Shown here one piece after another: positions 35,821 through 44,781 of a stretch of 64,000 nt of DNA (position 1 is the stretch's first letter; the number at the start of each line of letters is the position of its first letter). Source of the stretch: Streptomyces alfalfae (lineage in GTDB: Bacteria; Actinomycetota; Actinomycetes; Streptomycetales; Streptomycetaceae); the NCBI RefSeq assembly GCF_004127445.1, contig NZ_QEXM01000020.1, forward strand, positions 144,670-208,669, written 5' to 3'. A program made the position numbers and the translations under genes. Below the pieces are notes generated by a model. That model had not been told where the DNA came from. It worked only from the letters and a program-made list of their open reading frames with translations, and did no database searches.

Positions 35821-35844
35821 CGGTGGCGCGGGGCCGAGCGGAGA

Positions 35845-37218
35845 TCAGCCGTCGGACCGCACGGGCTCCAGCTTGATGCTGAAGTGGCGGAGGATCGGCG
35901 ACTGGCCCACGATGCGGTAGCCCCGCACCGACTCGGGGTTCTTGGCTATGTCCGCCAGGGTGGCGGCGACGTGGTCGTAGTGGCTCCGGGTGTAGACCCG
36001 TCGGGGAAGCGCCAGCCGCACCAGCTCGAAAGGCGCGGTCTTGATGGAGTTGCCGTGCTCGTCCTCTTCCCCGAGGTACAGGCTGCCCAGCTCCGCCGAG
36101 CGGATGCCGCCGCGGCGGTAGAGCTCACAGACGAGCGCGGTGCCCGGGTACTGGTGCGGGGGGATGTGGGGCAGCAGCCGCCCGGCGTTGACGTAGAGGG
36201 CGTGCAGACCCGAGGGCTCCAGGATGTCCACCCCGGCCTCGCGGATGCGCGCCGCGAGGTAGGCGGCTATGTCGGCGCGTTCGGCGAGGTAGGCCGGTTC
36301 GGTGACTTCCAGGAGGCCGCGGGCCATCATCTCGAGGTCGCGGCCCGCCAGCCCGCCGTAGGTGGTGAAGCCCTCGGTGGCGATGAGCAGGCCTGCGCAC
36401 TTCTCGGCGAGCTCGGGGTCCTTCAGACCGATGAAGCCGCCGATGTGGACGATGCCGTCCTTCTTCGCGCTCATGACGCAGCCGTCCGCGAGGCGGAAGG
36501 CCTCCTCGGCGACCTGGCGGGGCGTGCGGCCGGCGTAGCCAGGCTCGCGCTGGGTCACCAGCCAGGCGTTCTCCGCGAAGCGCGCGGCATCCAGGATCAG
36601 GGGCACGTTGTGCCGTCGGCACAGTTCGGCGGTCTGCCGCAGGTTCTCCATGCTGACCGGCTGACCGCCGCCACCGTTGTTGGTGATGGTCATCAGCACG
36701 GCCGCCACGGGCGCCTGGTGCGCGTTCTCCAGCGCCTGCTCCAGGGCGATCAGGTCGATGTTGCCCTTGAACGGGTAGTCGCTGTCGAGGTCCTTCGCCT
36801 CGGCGCAGGGCAGGTCGTAGGCCTGGCAGCCGGTCAGTTCGACGTTGGCGCGGGTGGTGTCGAAGTGGGTGTTGGACAGCACGCTCGTGCCCGGTTCGAG
36901 CAGCGCGGAGAACAGGATGCGCTCGGCGGCGCGGCCCTGGTGTGCCGGCAGGATGTGGGGGTAACCGGTGAGTTCGGAGACGACCTCGTGCCACCGGTAG
37001 TAGCTGCGGCTGCCGGCGTAGGACTCGTCGCCGTGCATGCCCGCGGCGAGCTGGTCCGCGGAGATCGCACCGGTCCCCGAGTCGCTCAGCAGGTCGATGG
37101 TGACCTCGTCGGCACGCAGATCGAAGGGGTTGTAGGCGACCCGCTCCAGCGCGGCCTCGCGCTCCGCCCGGGTGGTGAACGCGATCGGCTCTACAACTTT
37201 GATGCGGTACGGCTCCAC
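35845..37218 (-). CDS. tnaA: Tryptophanase
   Basis: A 457-aa PLP enzyme of the beta-eliminating lyase family. MSAKKDG holds the PLP lysine (Lys253), with IDLLSDSGTGA, GDESYAGSRSYY and DAARFAENA nearby. Two features favour tryptophanase over tyrosine phenol-lyase: the phenol-binding Arg position reads Ala-Glu-Leu in RSAELGS, and the late LRHF motif keeps the His that is Phe in the tyrosine enzyme. It should split L-tryptophan, or prenylated tryptophan, to indole, pyruvate and ammonia. GTG 37218 follows GAAGGAAG and lies inside the prenyltransferase gene (28-bp overlap), so the pair is co-translated. Confidence 0.9.
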   Translation of the reverse strand: MEPYRIKVVEPIAFTTRAEREAALERVAYNPFDLRADEVTIDLLSDSGTGAISADQLAAGMHGDESYAGSRSYYRWHEVVSELTGYPHILPAHQGRAAERILFSALLEPGTSVLSNTHFDTTRANVELTGCQAYDLPCAEAKDLDSDYPFKGNIDLIALEQALENAHQAPVAAVLMTITNNGGGGQPVSMENLRQTAELCRRHNVPLILDAARFAENAWLVTQREPGYAGRTPRQVAEEAFRLADGCVMSAKKDGIVHIGGFIGLKDPELAEKCAGLLIATEGFTTYGGLAGRDLEMMARGLLEVTEPAYLAERADIAAYLAARIREAGVDILEPSGLHALYVNAGRLLPHIPPHQYPGTALVCELYRRGGIRSAELGSLYLGEEDEHGNSIKTAPFELVRLALPRRVYTRSHYDHVAATLADIAKNPESVRGYRIVGQSPILRHFSIKLEPVRSDG

Positions 37219-38447
37219 GTGACTTCCTTCTGTGCGGTGTGCGGACTGGCGTGATCGGCGGCTTCGCGCCCGGGGTTCGAAGTGTTCTTGGTCCGTTGCG
37301 CGGGCAGCAGGCCGGCTTGCGCGTCCTGCTCCTGGGGCGGCCGGGTCAGGTAGGCCTCGGAGGACAGATAGGCGGTGATGCGGGGCTGCCGGTTCCGCTC
37401 GTACACGAGGGCGAGGTAGGCGATGAGCCCGACGCCGTCGCTGAGCCGTCGCCGCGTGAGCGCGCCCAGGCTCCGGCTCAGGGCCGTGGGGTCCATGCCG
37501 AACCGGGTCAGCAGGGCGGTCGCCCGGGCGAGGGCCTCCTCGTCGTCGCGCACGTAGTCACGGACGGGGATGTGGAGCGTGAAGCCGCTGGGCTCGCTGT
37601 CGCCCTCGGTGAAGGAATGGCAGGTGAGCGCGGACCGCCGCAGGAGCCTCCGCGTGCCGTCTGCCTCCCGCCCGGACGGCGCGAGGGAGCCGGCGGCCGT
37701 GTGGAAGAAGGAGCGGATGTCCGCCGCCGATGCCCCGGAGGAGTGGCTGAGCGCGCAGGCGTCGTCGGCCGACATGCCCGCGTGCTTCACGTAGACCTTG
37801 ACGCGAGGTGACTTCCAGTCGCCCAGGTCCAGTGCGAGGAACGGATAGCCCGCCGCGGGCGGAAGCTGCGCGAAGGCCTTGTCGTAGCCGAGCCGACGCA
37901 AGGCTTCTCGCACGGTGCGTGCGGCGTGCTCGGGCCCGGCGGCGGAGGGGTTCAGATAGACCTTGACGCCGGGGACTCCTCCCGCGCGCAGGTCGAGCGC
38001 GTACCACAGGGAGAGCGGTCCCTCGGCCGCAGCGGGGAGGAACAGGTCCTCCAGGGCGTCGAGTTGCTCGGTGGAGAAGTCCCATCGGGCGGCCATCGCG
38101 CGGATGGCCTCAAGTCCGGCGCGCCCGCTGTCGCCCATGTCGCCGTGGGCCCATCCGGGCTCCACGAGCACCCGCAGGGCCGGGGCGGCGTTTGCCGTGG
38201 AGGCGAGGGAGAACTCGACGGGGGTGTGGTCGTCGGAGAGGAAGCTGGGCGACGCCGGGGGCAAGGACAGCGGCCGCCGGGCGGAGCCCGCGAGGGAGTC
38301 GAGCAGGACCTGCCCGTACAGCGCGGTGTCCGCCTCGCTCAGGCCCACCGTGGCGCCGAGCCGCCGCAGTTGGCCGAGCACGTGCTCGCCGAGTGTCGTC
38401 TCACCGGGTTCGGCCGCCGGTGTCGCGGCCTCGGGCAGGGAGCTCAT
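37191..38447 (-). CDS. Indole prenyltransferase (tryptophan dimethylallyltransferase, DMATS type)
   Basis: A 418-aa protein resembling bacterial DMATS/ABBA enzymes such as the 6-DMATS IptA of Streptomyces sp. SN-593. Visible family features include VEFSLASTA, WYALDLRAGGVPGVKVYLNP, SPRVKVYVKH and late SDGVGLIAYLALVYE and RITAYLSSEAY strands, which alternate as in the prenyltransferase barrel. It should transfer a dimethylallyl group to a ring carbon of tryptophan; the position cannot be read. The last 9 codons overlap the tryptophanase gene. ATG 38447 follows GAGGAA. The conservon P450 ends 351 bp upstream on the same strand. Confidence 0.87.
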   Translation of the reverse strand: MSSLPEAATPAAEPGETTLGEHVLGQLRRLGATVGLSEADTALYGQVLLDSLAGSARRPLSLPPASPSFLSDDHTPVEFSLASTANAAPALRVLVEPGWAHGDMGDSGRAGLEAIRAMAARWDFSTEQLDALEDLFLPAAAEGPLSLWYALDLRAGGVPGVKVYLNPSAAGPEHAARTVREALRRLGYDKAFAQLPPAAGYPFLALDLGDWKSPRVKVYVKHAGMSADDACALSHSSGASAADIRSFFHTAAGSLAPSGREADGTRRLLRRSALTCHSFTEGDSEPSGFTLHIPVRDYVRDDEEALARATALLTRFGMDPTALSRSLGALTRRRLSDGVGLIAYLALVYERNRQPRITAYLSSEAYLTRPPQEQDAQAGLLPAQRTKNTSNPGREAADHASPHTAQKEVTWSRTASKL

Positions 38448-38798
38448 CGCGTTCCTCGCACGTCGTGGCGCGGGAAGCGTGCGCACGGTGGTGCGCAGGT
38501 ACGGCGGCGTGCTCCGCCGACGAGGGAGGAGACACGGGCCGATCCGCCGTGAGCGGCGGTTATTCGGCCCTGCGCCTTGTCGGGGTCGCCGCACCCGCAC
38601 GGGTTCTTCCTGCTGGACGTGGTGCGCCGCTGGCCCGGTCGGTTGCCTGCAGAACGGGGCGCGGAGGTTGCGAGATCCACTGTCTCTCCTTCATCTCGTG
38701 TCACTCCAGACACTCCGCGCTGTCCTACCCCATAAATGATCTTTCCATGCAGGCTACAACAACTGCCTGTGTCGCCTGCGTCACAGGGGGTGCGCCGG
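38448..38798. other. Gap between conservon P450 and prenyltransferase genes
   Basis: No gene is seen. It contains a weak hairpin CCTGTG/CACAGG (38766-38787) just after the P450 stop and an AT-rich stretch near 38730-38765 that could be the prenyltransferase promoter. A palindrome CCGGTCA-c-TGACCGG (38795-38809) spans the P450 stop codon. Confidence 0.5.
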
Positions 38799-40148
38799 TC
38801 ACTGACCGGTCAGCCACCGCATGAAGCTGCTCCAGCGGCCCGGCTTGCCGGCGCCGGGGGCCTGCGGCGCCACGGGCGCGGGGGCGACGGGCGGGTGCGC
38901 CTGGTCGCGATGGCGCTCCGACGGCTCAGGGGCGGGCGCGGGGCGCGGGGTGACCGCGCCGAAGCGGACGGGCAGGCTGGCCAGGGCCCGGTTGAAGGGG
39001 CCGGGCCGCCAGGCGAGGCTGTTGGCGGGGACGGCGAGTTCCACGTCCGGCAGCGCGTTGAACAGAGCTTCGAGGCCGGTCAGGGCGATGAGCCTGGCCG
39101 GTTCCTTGGACGGGCAGGCGTGCGGTCCCGCGCTCCAGGCGAGGTGGCCGCGCGTGTCGGCCCCCTGGTCCGCGAGCGCCGTGTTGGCCGCGCCGAAGGA
39201 CACCAGGAGCAGTTCACCGGCGCGGACCTTGTCGCCGGCCACGTCCGTGTCGGCGACCGGGTAGTGCGGCGCGTAGTTGGCCATGGGCGCGTTGCGCCAC
39301 AGGGTGTCGTCGAGGGCCTTGTCGAACTGCCCGTTGCGCGCGTACTCCTCGACGGTCAGCATCGTGTAGAAGGCGTTGCCGATGAGGTTGCCCTCCGGCT
39401 CGCCGCCCGCGCCGAGGAGCAGCACCAGCGTGTGCGCCAGTTCCTCGTCGGTCAGCTGGGCCGGGTGCTGCATCAGGTAGGACGTGATGTCCTCCCCGGG
39501 GTGGGCGCGCTTGAGCGCCACCAGCTCGCCGACCGCCTCCAGCAGGACCTGGCTGGCCTGCTCGGCGTTGACGCCGTCGAACATGCCGGAGATGCCGAAC
39601 AGGACGCGGTCGCCGATCTCCGCCGGGCAGCCGAAGAGTTCGTTGAAGACGTACAGGGGGAGCTGCTGGGCGTAGTCCCTGAGCAGGTCGGCGCTGCCGC
39701 GGGCGCTGAACTGGTTGATGAGGAACTGGGCGGCCTGGTTGACGATGCGGCTCAGCCGGCTGTTGCTGACGCGGGCCAGGCTCTCGGTGATGGCCTGCCG
39801 CAGCCGCACGTGCTCGGCGCCGTCGGTGAACATGCAGTTCGGCCGGTAGGACAGCAGCGGCAGGACCGGGCTGTCGGCGCGGATGAGGCCCTCGTTCAGC
39901 GCACGCCAGCGGCGTGAGTCCTTGCGGAAGGTCGTCGGGTCCTGCAACAGCTCCAGGGCCGCGCTGTAGTCGGTCACCAGGGTCGCCTCCACGCCGGGCG
40001 CGATCGTGACCGGCGCCGTGGGGCCGAGCTGGTGCATGTAGCGGTAGTACGCGTGCGGGTTGGCCGCGAACTCCGGGGTGTCGAGGGGTATGCGCTGCCC
40101 GCTGCCGTGTGCGGGGCAGCCGGGCGGAGGTACGGGAGGGGTTGTCAT
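38799..40148 (-). CDS. Conservon-associated cytochrome P450, CYP157-like
   Basis: A 449-aa P450 with a Pro-rich C-terminal extension. The heme ligand is Cys345 in SAGPHACPSKEPA. The K-helix position of the otherwise universal ExxR motif reads Asp281-Thr-Leu-Trp284, and the I-helix lacks the usual acid-Thr pair (GAGGEPEGN, 246-254). Lack of ExxR is the known peculiarity of the CYP157 family, whose genes lie downstream of Streptomyces conservons. Its ATG overlaps the GTPase stop (ATGA), so it is the fifth gene of this conservon operon. Catalytic activity is uncertain. Confidence 0.9.
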   Translation of the reverse strand: MTTPPVPPPGCPAHGSGQRIPLDTPEFAANPHAYYRYMHQLGPTAPVTIAPGVEATLVTDYSAALELLQDPTTFRKDSRRWRALNEGLIRADSPVLPLLSYRPNCMFTDGAEHVRLRQAITESLARVSNSRLSRIVNQAAQFLINQFSARGSADLLRDYAQQLPLYVFNELFGCPAEIGDRVLFGISGMFDGVNAEQASQVLLEAVGELVALKRAHPGEDITSYLMQHPAQLTDEELAHTLVLLLGAGGEPEGNLIGNAFYTMLTVEEYARNGQFDKALDDTLWRNAPMANYAPHYPVADTDVAGDKVRAGELLLVSFGAANTALADQGADTRGHLAWSAGPHACPSKEPARLIALTGLEALFNALPDVELAVPANSLAWRPGPFNRALASLPVRFGAVTPRPAPAPEPSERHRDQAHPPVAPAPVAPQAPGAGKPGRWSSFMRWLTGQ

Positions 40149-40750
40149 GCGTGCTCCAGGGCGGCGCGCTTCTGCAGATAGCGGACCATGGTGATCAGGG
40201 CGTTGACGGACGACGCTTTGTCGCGCGCGTCGATGGTGACGACCGGGGTGTCGGGCAGCAGGTCGAGCGCCTCCCGGACAGCCTCCGGGGTGTGCACCGT
40301 GCCGCCGTCGAACTGGTTGATGGCCACGGCGAAGTCGAGTCCGTAGCTCTCGACCAGGTCCATGACCTCGAAACTGTCGGCCAGCCGCTCGGGGTCCACC
40401 AGGACCAGCGCGCCCAGCGCCCCGCGGGCCATGTCGTCCCACAGGTTGACGAACCGCTGCTGGCCCGGTGATCCGAAGAGGTACAGCACGATGCGCTCGC
40501 TGAGGGTCAGGCGACCGAAGTCCAGGGCCACGGTGGTCGTGGTCTTCCCCTGTACTCCCTTGAGGTCGTCGACGTTCTCCGAGAGGCTCGTCATCTGCTC
40601 CTCGGTGGACAGCGGGGCGATCTCGGAGAGCGAGCCGATCAGCGTGGTCTTGCCGACGGCGAAGTGCCCGACGACCAGGATCTTCACCGCCGTCTGCTGT
40701 GCGCCGCTGCGCACGTAGGCGTCCTCAGACAGAGAGAGCCTTGAGGCCAT
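40145..40750 (-). CDS. Conservon small GTPase (CvnD type)
   Basis: A 201-aa Ras-like GTP-binding protein: P-loop GHFAVGKT (28-35), switch II region FGSPGQQRF (92-100) and base-recognition NQFD (145-148). In conservons it works with the sensor-like CvnA, roadblock CvnB and DUF742 CvnC as a membrane-associated G-protein-like complex that tunes development or secondary metabolism. It overlaps the DUF742 gene by 26 bp and the P450 by 4 bp. Confidence 0.93.
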   Translation of the reverse strand: MASRLSLSEDAYVRSGAQQTAVKILVVGHFAVGKTTLIGSLSEIAPLSTEEQMTSLSENVDDLKGVQGKTTTTVALDFGRLTLSERIVLYLFGSPGQQRFVNLWDDMARGALGALVLVDPERLADSFEVMDLVESYGLDFAVAINQFDGGTVHTPEAVREALDLLPDTPVVTIDARDKASSVNALITMVRYLQKRAALEHA

Positions 40751-41114
40751 CGAGCACCTCCTGAAGCAAGGTCTTGTTGGCGAGACGAGCCGAGGGCACC
40801 GGCGCACGGGTGACCAGATAGCCCCCCTCGGCGAGGGAACTGAGCAGCACCTTGACGACGCCCAGAGGCTGCTGGGTGTGGGCGGCGATCTCGGCGACCG
40901 AGAGATAGCCGCTGGAGCACATCTCCAGGATCTGCTGCTCCTCGGGCGAGAGCCGTTGGGGGCGCTGCTGCTCGTCGGTGGACGTCGTGACGAGGGTGAT
41001 GAGGGCGAACGTGCCCTCATCGGGCAGGTCGCGCCCACGGGTGATGACGTAGGGACGGACTAACGCGCCGGCCTCTGACACGGGTTCCAGATCGGTACGG
41101 TCCGGGTCCGTCAT
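40725..41114 (-). CDS. Conservon DUF742 protein (CvnC type) with a TTA codon
   Basis: A 129-aa DUF742 protein: VRPYVITRGR near the N-terminus and a winged-helix-like part (LSPEEQQILEMC, LSVAEIAAHTQQPLGVVKVL, LAEGGYLVTRAP). It probably bridges the kinase-like and GTPase components. Codon 18 is TTA (41063-41061), the only one noticed in the window, so translation should require the bldA leucyl-tRNA. The start overlaps the roadblock stop (ATGA). Confidence 0.93.
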   Translation of the reverse strand: MTDPDRTDLEPVSEAGALVRPYVITRGRDLPDEGTFALITLVTTSTDEQQRPQRLSPEEQQILEMCSSGYLSVAEIAAHTQQPLGVVKVLLSSLAEGGYLVTRAPVPSARLANKTLLQEVLDGLKALSV

Positions 41115-41509
41115 GAGGTGACCGTGTCGGTGCGGCGGGCGCTCGACATGGCCTTGCCCAGTCGGCTGACCAGCTGCTGCATCCGATACGTGATGTCGCC
41201 CATGTCGACCTCGGCGGACGCCGCCACGGCGAGGTAGGAGCCGCCTCCCGCGGCGTTCAGGAACACCCAGCCGCCGTCGAACTCGATGAGCGTCTGGCGC
41301 CAGGACGTGCCGTCGTCGCCACAGAAGAACCCGACGGACCGGCTGAGCGACTGCAGTCCGCTCACGGCGGCGGCCACCTTGTCGGCGTCGTCCCGGCCGA
41401 TCTCCGCCGTGCGGGACATCTGCAGGCCGTCGGCGGAGATCAGGACCGCGTGGAGGGCATGGGGGATCGCCAGCGCGTCCTCAAGCATCCAGGACAGGTC
41501 GTCGCTCAC
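41111..41509 (-). CDS. Conservon roadblock/LC7 protein (CvnB type)
   Basis: A 132-aa roadblock/LC7 fold: LSWMLEDALAIPHALHAVLI, SADGLQMSRT and a final amphipathic helix. These proteins act as scaffolds or GTPase-activating partners for CvnD. The GTG start overlaps the sensor-gene stop by GTGA, and the stop overlaps the next start by ATGA, typical of the tight conservon order. Confidence 0.93.
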   Translation of the reverse strand: MSDDLSWMLEDALAIPHALHAVLISADGLQMSRTAEIGRDDADKVAAAVSGLQSLSRSVGFFCGDDGTSWRQTLIEFDGGWVFLNAAGGGSYLAVAASAEVDMGDITYRMQQLVSRLGKAMSSARRTDTVTS

Positions 41510-42705
41510 GGGGCATCGAATCCTTCGTGTGAATCGGCAGGAGTGTCGCGTTCGGCGGCCGGTACCCCCGCACTTCGGCCGCTGAGAGTGCCGCGCTGAA
41601 ACGCGTCCATGGCCGCCACCCGTGCCTCCGCCGACCGGGCCGGCGGCGCGGTGGCTTCGTCGGGCTGGCTGTCCGGCACGAGTGCCATGGCGCGGCGCTT
41701 GTTCTGTCGCCGGGGCAGCCCCTCCACGGTCGTGGAGGGGGCCGAACCGCTGCCCCGCGAACCCGGGTCGGTTCCTCGTATCGCGGTCGGCCTCACGGGT
41801 TCCGGCATGTCCGTCAGCAGCTCCTTCGGCACCATCACCACCGCTCGGACGCCGCCGTAGGGAGAAGTGCTGTCGATGGTGACCGTGAATCCGAATCGCG
41901 CGCACAGCGCGCCGATCACCGCGAAACCGAACGCGGGAGGATTGCCGAGTTCGGAGACGCTCACCGCGGACCCGCCGGCCAGCAGCGCCGTGGCGGCCGT
42001 CTTCTCCTCCTCGCTCATCCCGACGCCCGCATCGTCGATCACGATGCAGATGCCCTTGGGGACCGTGCGCACTTCGACGTCCACCATGGAGGTCGGCGCC
42101 GAGTAGCTGGTGGCGTTGTCGAGCAGTTCGGCCACCGTCAGCGCGACCGGCTCGACGGCGCGGCTGGTCACCGCGATGTCCACCCGCGAGGCGATGTCGA
42201 TGCGCTGGTAGTGCCGGATCCGGCCCTGGGCCCCGCGGATCACGTCGTAGATGGACGCCGCGTCCCGCTGCCGGCCGAGCCACCCGCCGCACAGCACGGC
42301 GATGGACTGGGCACGTCGGTTGAACTGCGAGTTCATGTGGTCGACGTCCAACAGGTCCCGCAGCACGGCCGAATCGCCGTACTTCTTCTGCAGCCCGGAG
42401 ATGGCCCGCTGCTGCTCGGCCGCGAGACCCTGGAGGGTCTGCATCGCGGACTTCAGCACGGTGTTGGTCGCGTTCTCCGCCTCCTCCTTGGCCTGCCGGA
42501 CCACCTCGTCATAGCCCCTGCGGAGCTCTTCGACGGTGGACTGGAGGACGGCGTGGCTGCCCTGCGCTTCGGTCAGGTCGTTCTCGACGCCCTGCTTCTG
42601 ACGGCGCAACGACTTGATCGTTTTTCGCTGGCGAACGACAACCGTGGTGGCGACAGGGACGCCGGCAGCAAGCGCCCAGACTGTCGGATCCTGCAAAATT
42701 GTCAT
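41506..42705 (-). CDS. Conservon sensor histidine kinase-like protein (CvnA type)
   Basis: A 399-aa protein with one N-terminal membrane segment (about 7-25), a coiled coil (about 26-105) and an HATPase_c domain (about 140-320) with N-box ELLDNATSYS (193-202) and G1 box DDAGVGMS (224-231), then a disordered tail. It is the first gene of the conservon. There is no obvious sensor domain outside the short N-terminus and no typical phospho-His box, as usual for CvnA proteins. The ATG follows AAAGAGAG. Confidence 0.93.
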   Translation of the reverse strand: MTILQDPTVWALAAGVPVATTVVVRQRKTIKSLRRQKQGVENDLTEAQGSHAVLQSTVEELRRGYDEVVRQAKEEAENATNTVLKSAMQTLQGLAAEQQRAISGLQKKYGDSAVLRDLLDVDHMNSQFNRRAQSIAVLCGGWLGRQRDAASIYDVIRGAQGRIRHYQRIDIASRVDIAVTSRAVEPVALTVAELLDNATSYSAPTSMVDVEVRTVPKGICIVIDDAGVGMSEEEKTAATALLAGGSAVSVSELGNPPAFGFAVIGALCARFGFTVTIDSTSPYGGVRAVVMVPKELLTDMPEPVRPTAIRGTDPGSRGSGSAPSTTVEGLPRRQNKRRAMALVPDSQPDEATAPPARSAEARVAAMDAFQRGTLSGRSAGVPAAERDTPADSHEGFDAP

Positions 42706-43151
42706 GTGACTCTCTTTGAGCGGCTGGAGTCCAGCTCTCGGATCTGTCCATGCGGACCCTCGGCGTGGGCAGTCTTCACCACCCCGGAGGGCCCCCTGGC
42801 TGTAGCCATGCCGAGGAGAAAGCCCACGTGGCATGTGCCCGAGATCGTAACACCGAACGATCATGAGGCTCTGTCAAGTACAACACGCCGTTGCAACGTT
42901 GGCGAGAAACCCATGTTCCGGCCAGTGGAGAAGATGTGGGAGCGGCGTGGAGGCTCTCGACATCTGTCCGCCCACTGAACCGATCGGCGGTGCGCCGACT
43001 GGATTTCCGCAGTCCACCGCCGCTCCCGCCCGGCAATTGACTGACCGTGAGAGAACGCGGACCGTCAAGGCGAGGCCCCGCCGGCAGGCGTGCGCCCGGC
43101 GCAAGATGGCTGATTCGAGCGCGCCCGTGACGGAGAACCGCCGCCCCCTCG
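42706..43151. promoter_or_regulatory. Upstream region of the conservon
   Basis: No gene is seen in this 446-bp gap. It is AT-richer at 42800-42910. On the minus strand a TTGACA hexamer (42877-42872) could be a -35 element, but no well-spaced -10 is convincing. A perfect 10-bp palindrome CGTTGCAACG lies at 42889-42898 just upstream of it and might be a regulator site. Confidence 0.4.
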
Positions 43152-44675
43152 TCAGCCGTCGTCGGCGGCGAAGCGGTCCCGCAGCTCCCGTTTGAGGATC
43201 TTTCCACTGGCGTTGCGCGGAAGTTCATCCACGAAGAGGATCCGCTTGGGCGCCTTGAAGGGGGCGAGCCTGTCGCGCGCGTGGGCGATGAGCTCCGCCT
43301 CCGTGGGCTCCTCGCCCTCGCCGGCGGAGTCCTTGCGCACGACGACCGCCGTGACCGCCTCGATCCAGCGCTCGTCCGGCAGCCCGATCACCGCCGCCTC
43401 CGCGACGCCCTCGTGCTCGTACAGCGCGTCCTCGACCTGGCGCGAGGCGACGAGGACGCCCCCGGAGTTGATGACGTCCTTGACGCGGTCGACGACGGTG
43501 AAATAGCCGTCGGCGTCGCGTACGGCGAGGTCGCCGGAGTGGAACCAGCCGTCGCGGAAGGCCTCCGCGGTCTCCTCGGGCTTCTCCCAGTAGCCCTCGC
43601 ACAGTTGCGGTGAGCGGTAGACGACCTCGCCCGGTGTGCCGTCCGGCGCCTCCCGGCCCTCCTCGTCGACGACGCGCGCCTCGACGAACAGGACGGGCCG
43701 CCCGCAGGAGTCCATGCGCCCCTCGTGCTCGTCGGGGCCGAGGACGGTGGCGAGCGGGCCGATCTCGCTCTGCCCGAAGCAGTTGTAGAAGGCGAGCCCG
43801 GGAAGCCTGGACCGCAGCCGCTGAAGGACCGGCACCGGCATGATCGACGCGCCGTAGTAGGCCTTGCGCAGGGCGCCGAGGTCGCGGGTGGTGAAGCCGG
43901 GGTGGCGGGAGAGGCCGATCCACACCGTGGGCGGCGCGAAGAGGCTGTCGGCGCGGCCCGCCTCGACGAGGTCGAAGACGCGCTCGGGGTCGGGACCGTC
44001 CAGGACGGTGTTCTCGGCGCCGACCGCGAGGTAGGGCAGGAGGAACACGTGCATCTGCGCCGAGTGGTAGAGCGGGAGGGAGTGGACGGGCTTGTCGCCG
44101 GGCTTCAGGTCGAGGGCCGCGATGGCGCTGGCGTACTCGTGGACCAGTGCCCCGTGCGTGAGCATGGCGCCCTTCGGCAGGGCCGTCGTGCCCGAGGTGT
44201 AGAGGAGCTGCGCCAGGTCGTCGCCGCGGGGCCCCTCCCCCACGTACGCGGGTGACGCGGGGAGCCGTGCGAGCAGGGAGTCGTCCGTGTCGCGCAGGGC
44301 CAGCGTCCGCGTCCCGGCCGGGAGCCGCTCCGCCAGGTCCGGATCGACGAGGACGAGCGAGCTGCCCGACTGCTCCACGATGTACGCGAGGTCGTCGCCG
44401 GTCAGGTTCTGGTTGACCGGCACATGGATCAGGCCCGCCCGCGCGCAGGCGAGGAAGCCGATCAGATAGGCGTCGGAGTTGTGGGCGTACGCGCCGACCC
44501 GGTCGCCGTCGGCGAGGCCGAGCTCGCGCAGCACGTGGGCCGCGCGCGACACGGCCGCGTCGAGTTCCCCGTACGTCCAGGACCGCTCGCCGTAGTGGAG
44601 CGCCGGGCTCTGTGGCGCGCGGCGCGCGCTGCGGCTGAGGACTCCGTCGACCGTGTTGTCGCGTGCACCCGTCAT
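43152..44675 (-). CDS. Acyl-CoA ligase (FadD-like)
   Basis: A 507-aa AMP-forming ligase. The ATP loop is LLYTSGTTALPKGAMLTHG, the acyl gate region NCFGQSEIGP, Asp in SGDLAVRDADGY, hinge VVDRVKDVINSGG and the C-terminal Lys in RNASGKILKREL. It is a general long-chain or aromatic acyl-CoA synthetase. It is divergent from the NTN acylase gene, which might supply it with fatty acids; that link is inference. ATG 44675 follows AGGAT. Confidence 0.9.
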   Translation of the reverse strand: MTGARDNTVDGVLSRSARRAPQSPALHYGERSWTYGELDAAVSRAAHVLRELGLADGDRVGAYAHNSDAYLIGFLACARAGLIHVPVNQNLTGDDLAYIVEQSGSSLVLVDPDLAERLPAGTRTLALRDTDDSLLARLPASPAYVGEGPRGDDLAQLLYTSGTTALPKGAMLTHGALVHEYASAIAALDLKPGDKPVHSLPLYHSAQMHVFLLPYLAVGAENTVLDGPDPERVFDLVEAGRADSLFAPPTVWIGLSRHPGFTTRDLGALRKAYYGASIMPVPVLQRLRSRLPGLAFYNCFGQSEIGPLATVLGPDEHEGRMDSCGRPVLFVEARVVDEEGREAPDGTPGEVVYRSPQLCEGYWEKPEETAEAFRDGWFHSGDLAVRDADGYFTVVDRVKDVINSGGVLVASRQVEDALYEHEGVAEAAVIGLPDERWIEAVTAVVVRKDSAGEGEEPTEAELIAHARDRLAPFKAPKRILFVDELPRNASGKILKRELRDRFAADDG

Positions 44676-44781
44676 GGCGCGATCCTGGGCGGCGCGCGCC
44701 GCCCCGGTCAAGGGAGGGCACAGATGACATACCGCTTGGTACGCTCAACCGCTCCTTCCCTCAACGATGTTGGGAGGCACC

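Noticed and set aside
35845..37218. Tyrosine phenol-lyase
   Set aside because: The phenol-binding Arg is replaced by Leu and the late LRHF His is present, both of which point to tryptophanase.
38795..38809. Palindrome at the P450 stop as an operator
   Set aside because: It is formed by the end of the coding sequence and sits where a hairpin after the gene is more likely; evidence is too weak for a site call.
38799..40148. Conservon P450 as the oxidase of the prenyl-indole pathway
   Set aside because: It overlaps the conservon GTPase gene and has CYP157-like features, while a 351-bp gap with a hairpin separates it from the prenyltransferase gene. A role is not excluded but not supported.
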